DNA of 64,000 nucleotides. Source: an uncultured bacterium. GTDB lineage: Bacteria > Acidobacteriota > Aminicenantia > Aminicenantales > Saccharicenantaceae. Under the pieces are notes generated by a model. The model was not told the DNA's origin. It ran no database searches and was given only the letters and a program-made list of their open reading frames with translations. Numbering within the stretch: the stretch's first letter is position 1; each line of letters starts with the position of its first letter. The position numbers and the translations under genes were made by a program. The DNA is taken from assembly GCA_937920515.1 (NCBI GenBank), contig CALEUG010000020.1:62001-126000 (forward strand), in the 5' to 3' direction. Of the stretch, positions 60,888-64,000 are shown in pieces.

Positions 60888-63071
60888 ATGGAATGCCTGG
60901 AAGGGACAGTTGAACAGATAATTTTTTATAACCCGGAGAACGGTTACACCGTTTTCAGGATAAAGACCGAAACAGAAGAAGTCACAGTGGTGGGCAATTT
61001 CCCGCCCCTTTCTCCCGGAGAGTGTCTGAAAATCACCGGCCGCTGGGAAAAAAATATTCGTTTCGGCACTCAGTTCCAGATGGAATCCTTCAGCCTGACC
61101 CTGCCCTCTTCGGTCCGGGGAGTGGAAAGGTTTCTGGCTTCCGGTCTGGTCAGAGGAGTCGGCCCGGTGCTGGCCCAGAGGATTGTCAAAAAATTCGGAG
61201 AGCGGACGGTCAGTATTCTTAACGAGACCCCGGAAAAATTAAAACAGGTGGAAGGAATCGGGGAGAAGAAATTTGCTGAAATTCTCAAATCCTGGGAAGA
61301 GCATAAAGAAATCAGGGACCTCATCATCTTCCTCCAGGCCCATAATATTTCGACCACTCTGGCCTACAAGATTTACCGCGCCTACGGTCAGGCGGCCTTT
61401 GAGGTCCTGCGCAGCAATCCCTACCAGCTCTGCCTTGATATCTGGGGAGTGGGCTTCAAGACCGCTGACCAGATAGCCCTCAAGCTGGGTCTCCCCTCTG
61501 ATTCCCCGGAAAGGGTCAAGGCCTTCATCCTTTACCTCCTGGAAAAAGACAACGAGCAGGGGCATGTTTTCTCGGATGAAGCTGAGATAAAAGAGAAGTG
61601 CCGCCAGGAACTGGAGGTTGAACCAGAGAAGGTGGAACGGGCACTGGGTGAGCTGCTGGAAAGCAGGTCTCTGGTCAGGGAAATTGTGGACGGAAAGTCT
61701 GGCCTTTACCTGCCGTTTTTCTACCAGGCCCAGGAAGAGGTGGCCCGCATTATATCCCGCCTGGCCGCCCGGTCTGCGGCCGCTCCTGATTTTGACCCCG
61801 AGACCAGGATAGCCGAAGTTGAGAAAAATTGCGGGCTGAAATTCTCCGAGCAGCAGAAAAAAGCTATTGTCAGCAGCCTGCAAAAAAAAATCATCGTCAT
61901 CACCGGCGGTCCAGGTACCGGTAAGACCACCATTGTCCGGGCCATGGTCGAGATTTTCGAGAGCTGGCAGAAGAAAATTCTTCTGGCGGCCCCCACCGGA
62001 CGGGCGGCCAAGCGCCTGGCCGAGACCACCGGCCGGGAAGCTAAAACCATTCACCGCCTGCTGGAGTTCCAGCCCGGGGAAGGCCACTTCAGGAGAGGTC
62101 CCGGCCATCCCCTGCGGGGAGAGGCGCTGATCGTGGATGAAGTATCCATGGTTGACCTGCCCCTGATGTATCACTTGCTGCGGGCTGTCCCGCCGGAGAT
62201 GAGGCTGATTCTGGTAGGGGATAAGGATCAGCTACCGCCGGTCGGGCCGGGCAACCTGCTCCGGGATTTAATAGATTCCGGGGTGGTGGAGGTCATCCGG
62301 CTTGATGAGATTTTCCGTCAGGCCGGAGAAAGCCTTATCGTGGTAAATGCCCACCGGGTCAACCACGGGCAGTCGCTGGTCTATCCCCGGCGCAACGACC
62401 CGGGTTCCGATTTTTATTTTTTCCATCAGGAAGACGAGGAGAAAGTTTTCCGACTGATCCTGAAACTCTGCCAGCACAACATTCCAAGGCGGCTTAACCT
62501 CAATCCGCTCTCCACCCAGATCCAGGTCATCACCCCGATGTACCGCGGCCTGGTTGGGGTGGACAACCTCAACCTGGAGCTGCAGAAAGTCCTTAACCCC
62601 GGGACGGCCGGGCTGAAGGTCGGCCAGAAGGAATTCCGGGTTCGCGACAAGGTCATGCAGATACGAAACGATTACGACAAGGAAGTCTTCAATGGAGACC
62701 TGGGAAGCGTGGTCCAGGTGGACCCGGAGCGTTTTGGCCTGCTGGTGGACTTTGACGGCCGGTTGATTTTTTACGAAAAGGATGAACTGGTCGACCTGGT
62801 GCTGGCCTATGCCATTTCTGTTCATAAAGCCCAGGGCAATGAATACCAGGCCGTGGTCATGCCCCTGCTGACCCAGCACTACATAATGCTGCAGAGAAAC
62901 CTGTTCTACACGGCCCTGACCAGGGCCCGCAAGTTAAGCGTCATCATCGGTTCCTACCGGGCCCTGCACATCGCCATCAAGAACGACAGGCCGGTTCAGA
63001 GAAACTGCCGGCTGAAGGAGAAGATTCTGGAAATTGCCGGCGGCCGGGAGCCAACTTTGCGGTTGTTTTAA
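60888..63071 (+). CDS. recD2: RecD2-type ATP-dependent DNA helicase
   Basis: A 727-residue superfamily 1B helicase. An OB-like N-terminal domain (about 1-90) and tandem helix-hairpin-helix motifs (about 90-220: 'VRGVGPVLAQRIVKKFG', 'IEGIGEKKFAEI' type) mark RecD2 rather than RecD of RecBCD. Walker A is 'TGGPGTGKTTIVRA' (about 343), Walker B 'LIVDEVSMVDL' and motif VI 'FYTALTRARKLSVII'. It unwinds DNA 5' to 3' in repair. 'VHKAQGNEY' is motif V. Length and order are normal. Confidence 0.95.
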   Translation: MECLEGTVEQIIFYNPENGYTVFRIKTETEEVTVVGNFPPLSPGECLKITGRWEKNIRFGTQFQMESFSLTLPSSVRGVERFLASGLVRGVGPVLAQRIVKKFGERTVSILNETPEKLKQVEGIGEKKFAEILKSWEEHKEIRDLIIFLQAHNISTTLAYKIYRAYGQAAFEVLRSNPYQLCLDIWGVGFKTADQIALKLGLPSDSPERVKAFILYLLEKDNEQGHVFSDEAEIKEKCRQELEVEPEKVERALGELLESRSLVREIVDGKSGLYLPFFYQAQEEVARIISRLAARSAAAPDFDPETRIAEVEKNCGLKFSEQQKKAIVSSLQKKIIVITGGPGTGKTTIVRAMVEIFESWQKKILLAAPTGRAAKRLAETTGREAKTIHRLLEFQPGEGHFRRGPGHPLRGEALIVDEVSMVDLPLMYHLLRAVPPEMRLILVGDKDQLPPVGPGNLLRDLIDSGVVEVIRLDEIFRQAGESLIVVNAHRVNHGQSLVYPRRNDPGSDFYFFHQEDEEKVFRLILKLCQHNIPRRLNLNPLSTQIQVITPMYRGLVGVDNLNLELQKVLNPGTAGLKVGQKEFRVRDKVMQIRNDYDKEVFNGDLGSVVQVDPERFGLLVDFDGRLIFYEKDELVDLVLAYAISVHKAQGNEYQAVVMPLLTQHYIMLQRNLFYTALTRARKLSVIIGSYRALHIAIKNDRPVQRNCRLKEKILEIAGGREPTLRLF

Positions 63072-63090
63072 TTCTGGTATAGTTTATAAT
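63063..63090 (+). promoter_or_regulatory. Promoter of rubredoxin and downstream reductase
   Basis: Perfect TATAAT (63085-63090) with TTGTTT (63063-63068) at 16 bases, overlapping the recD2 stop. The ATG of rubredoxin is 31 bases on, behind AAAGGAGG. Confidence 0.55.
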
Positions 63091-63120
63091 AAGGAATAAT
63101 TGAAAGGAGGCCAGACGGTC

Positions 63121-63282
63121 ATGGAAAAATGGGAATGCACTGCTTGCGGTTATATCTACGACCCTGAAGTCGGAGATCCGGACAACAACATTCCGCCCGG
63201 CACGCCCTTTGAATCGTTGCCCGAGGACTGGGTCTGTCCGCAATGTGGAGTGGGCAAGGAATTTTTTCAGAAAATCGGCTGA
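63121..63282 (+). CDS. Rubredoxin
   Basis: A 53-residue electron carrier with a single iron bound by four cysteines. The two pairs are '[10 protein letters not shown]' (about 6) and '[11 protein letters not shown]' (about 39). '[14 protein letters not shown]' is the classic middle. It is soluble and cytoplasmic. The next gene begins 36 bases later and is a rubredoxin-reductase-like flavoprotein, so the two probably form an NADH-to-rubredoxin pathway used to reduce O2 or superoxide scavengers in anaerobes. Confidence 0.96.
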   Translation: MEKWECTACGYIYDPEVGDPDNNIPPGTPFESLPEDWVCPQCGVGKEFFQKIG

Positions 63283-63318
63283 AGTTTGGCCGGCTGAGGC
63301 GCGGCTGAGCACTATCAG

Positions 63319-64000
63319 ATGAGAGTTATCATACTGGGTAACGGCCTGAGCGGAACTATTTGTGGCAAGACCATCAGGGAACTGGACTCGGCGGCAGAAA
63401 TAATCATCGTCAGCGAAGAAAAGCACCCCTACTATCCCAGGCCTAACCTGATCGATTACCTGGCAGGGTTGATTCCGCTGGAAAAAGTCTTTGCATTTAG
63501 CGAGGGCTGGGCCGAAAGACAGAGGTTGCAGGTCAAGCTCGGAGTCAGGGCGGTCAGCCTTGACCCGGAAAAACCGGCCGTAAACTTTGGAGACGGAAGC
63601 CGTCTGGAGGCCGACCGGCTGGTGCTGGCCACCGGAGCCTGTCCCTTCATCCCGCCGCTTTTGGGCACAGACCGGGAAGGGGTTTTCACCTTCCGGACGC
63701 TGGACGATGTCCTGGAATTGCTGGAGTTTATCCGTTCCGGACCGGAAATCGTTATCCTTGGCGGTGGGCTTCTCGGCCTGGAAATAGCCCGGGCTCTGAA
63801 CCTCAGGGGCCTGGGACGAATCTCGGTGGTTGAGGTCTTCAGCCGCCTGCTTCCAAAACAGCTGGATGAAACCGGAGCTGGCCTGCTGCGATTACACCTG
63901 GAGAACCTGGGCATCAGGCTTTTTACCGGTCGCGAGGCGTCCGAGATTCTCGGTGACCGCCGGGTTAGCGGGATCCGTCTTAAGGACGGGGAGACAATTC
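63319..64000 (+). CDS. NAD(P)H:rubredoxin oxidoreductase-like flavoprotein (cut by window edge)
   Basis: 227 codons are visible from the ATG at 63319. The FAD loop is 'ILGNGLSGTICGKTI' at the N-terminus, and 'YYPRPNLIDYLAG' is the characteristic second segment of NROR/NirB-type reductases. 'LATGACPFIPP' closes the FAD domain. The NAD loop is 'VILGGGLLGLEIARAL' (about 143). The C-terminal domain is outside the window. Next to rubredoxin the best reading is a rubredoxin reductase; a nitrite-reductase FAD subunit is the main alternative. Confidence 0.88.
   Translation, partial: MRVIILGNGLSGTICGKTIRELDSAAEIIIVSEEKHPYYPRPNLIDYLAGLIPLEKVFAFSEGWAERQRLQVKLGVRAVSLDPEKPAVNFGDGSRLEADRLVLATGACPFIPPLLGTDREGVFTFRTLDDVLELLEFIRSGPEIVILGGGLLGLEIARALNLRGLGRISVVEVFSRLLPKQLDETGAGLLRLHLENLGIRLFTGREASEILGDRRVSGIRLKDGETI

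Overview
The window looks like a chromosomal segment of a moderately GC-rich, diderm, probably anaerobic bacterium. Several traits fit the Acidobacteriota / Candidatus Aminicenantes neighbourhood: an acidobacterial-type VWFA protein, a carboxypeptidase-regulatory-domain TonB receptor, a receiver-TonB fusion, HypCDE without nearby hydrogenase genes, rubredoxin with a rubredoxin-reductase-like flavoprotein, and M48 and M14 peptidases. This assignment is inference; no rRNA gene is present. Most of the sequence is compactly packed housekeeping operons.

Layout. 1-9 kb, mostly minus strand: the 5' end of an AddA/UvrD-like nuclease-helicase, a LysE-type exporter, a small coiled-coil protein, a receiver-TonB fusion, a small unknown, an M48 protease with zinc ribbons, a decayed IS256-type element, and a large TonB-dependent receptor ending in a strong terminator. 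9-13 kb: tRNA-Arg, an RsbRD_N-like sensor domain, hemW, a zinc-ribbon thioredoxin and a secreted VWFA protein. 13-17 kb, minus: gap-pgk-tpiA-secG and tRNA-Leu. 17-24 kb, plus: nnr-tsaE, apt with a purine permease, a GH3 glycosidase and an aldo/keto reductase. 24-28 kb: a secreted M14 peptidase, an outer-membrane barrel and tRNA-His. 28-34.7 kb, minus: phoH-pgpH-ybeY-corC-era. 34.7-39.3 kb, plus: RHH protein, sat, an alkaline-phosphatase-fold enzyme, cysC and a nucleotide-sugar epimerase, which looks like a PAPS-for-sulfation cluster. 39.3-41.7 kb, minus: hypC-hypD-hypE. 41.7-47.9 kb, plus: uppS-cdsA-dxr-rseP-ispG-larE. 47.9-49.6 kb, minus: a 2-hydroxyacid dehydrogenase and a nucleoside phosphorylase. 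49.6-51.7 kb, plus: a ParB-fold protein coupled to a spore-photoproduct-lyase-like radical SAM enzyme. 51.7-59 kb, minus: ychF-tgt-yajC-secD-secF followed by tonB-exbB-exbD. 59-64 kb, plus: lepB, a SAM hydroxide adenosyltransferase, recD2, rubredoxin and an NROR-like flavoprotein cut by the window edge.

The genes combine into a few cell-envelope themes. Sec export is represented by SecG, YajC, SecD, SecF and LepB. Energised outer-membrane uptake is represented by the receptor, TonB-ExbB-ExbD and a second, receiver-fused TonB. Isoprenoid and phospholipid precursors come from UppS, CdsA, Dxr and IspG.

Reading promoters gave two cross-cutting results. Sigma70-like promoters with near-consensus boxes are frequent, and at five genes the -10 box ends only 6-14 bases before the start codon, implying leaderless or near-leaderless mRNAs. 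In several genes an in-frame TTG that looks like an upstream start is actually the -35 box, so the real start lies downstream. The strongest candidates for something unusual are the receiver(Glu54)-TonB fusion, the ParB-fold/SPL-like pair, a helix-hairpin-helix-like insertion in SecF, the sulfation-type cluster and the leaderless promoters. I found no CRISPR array, prophage or intact insertion sequence.
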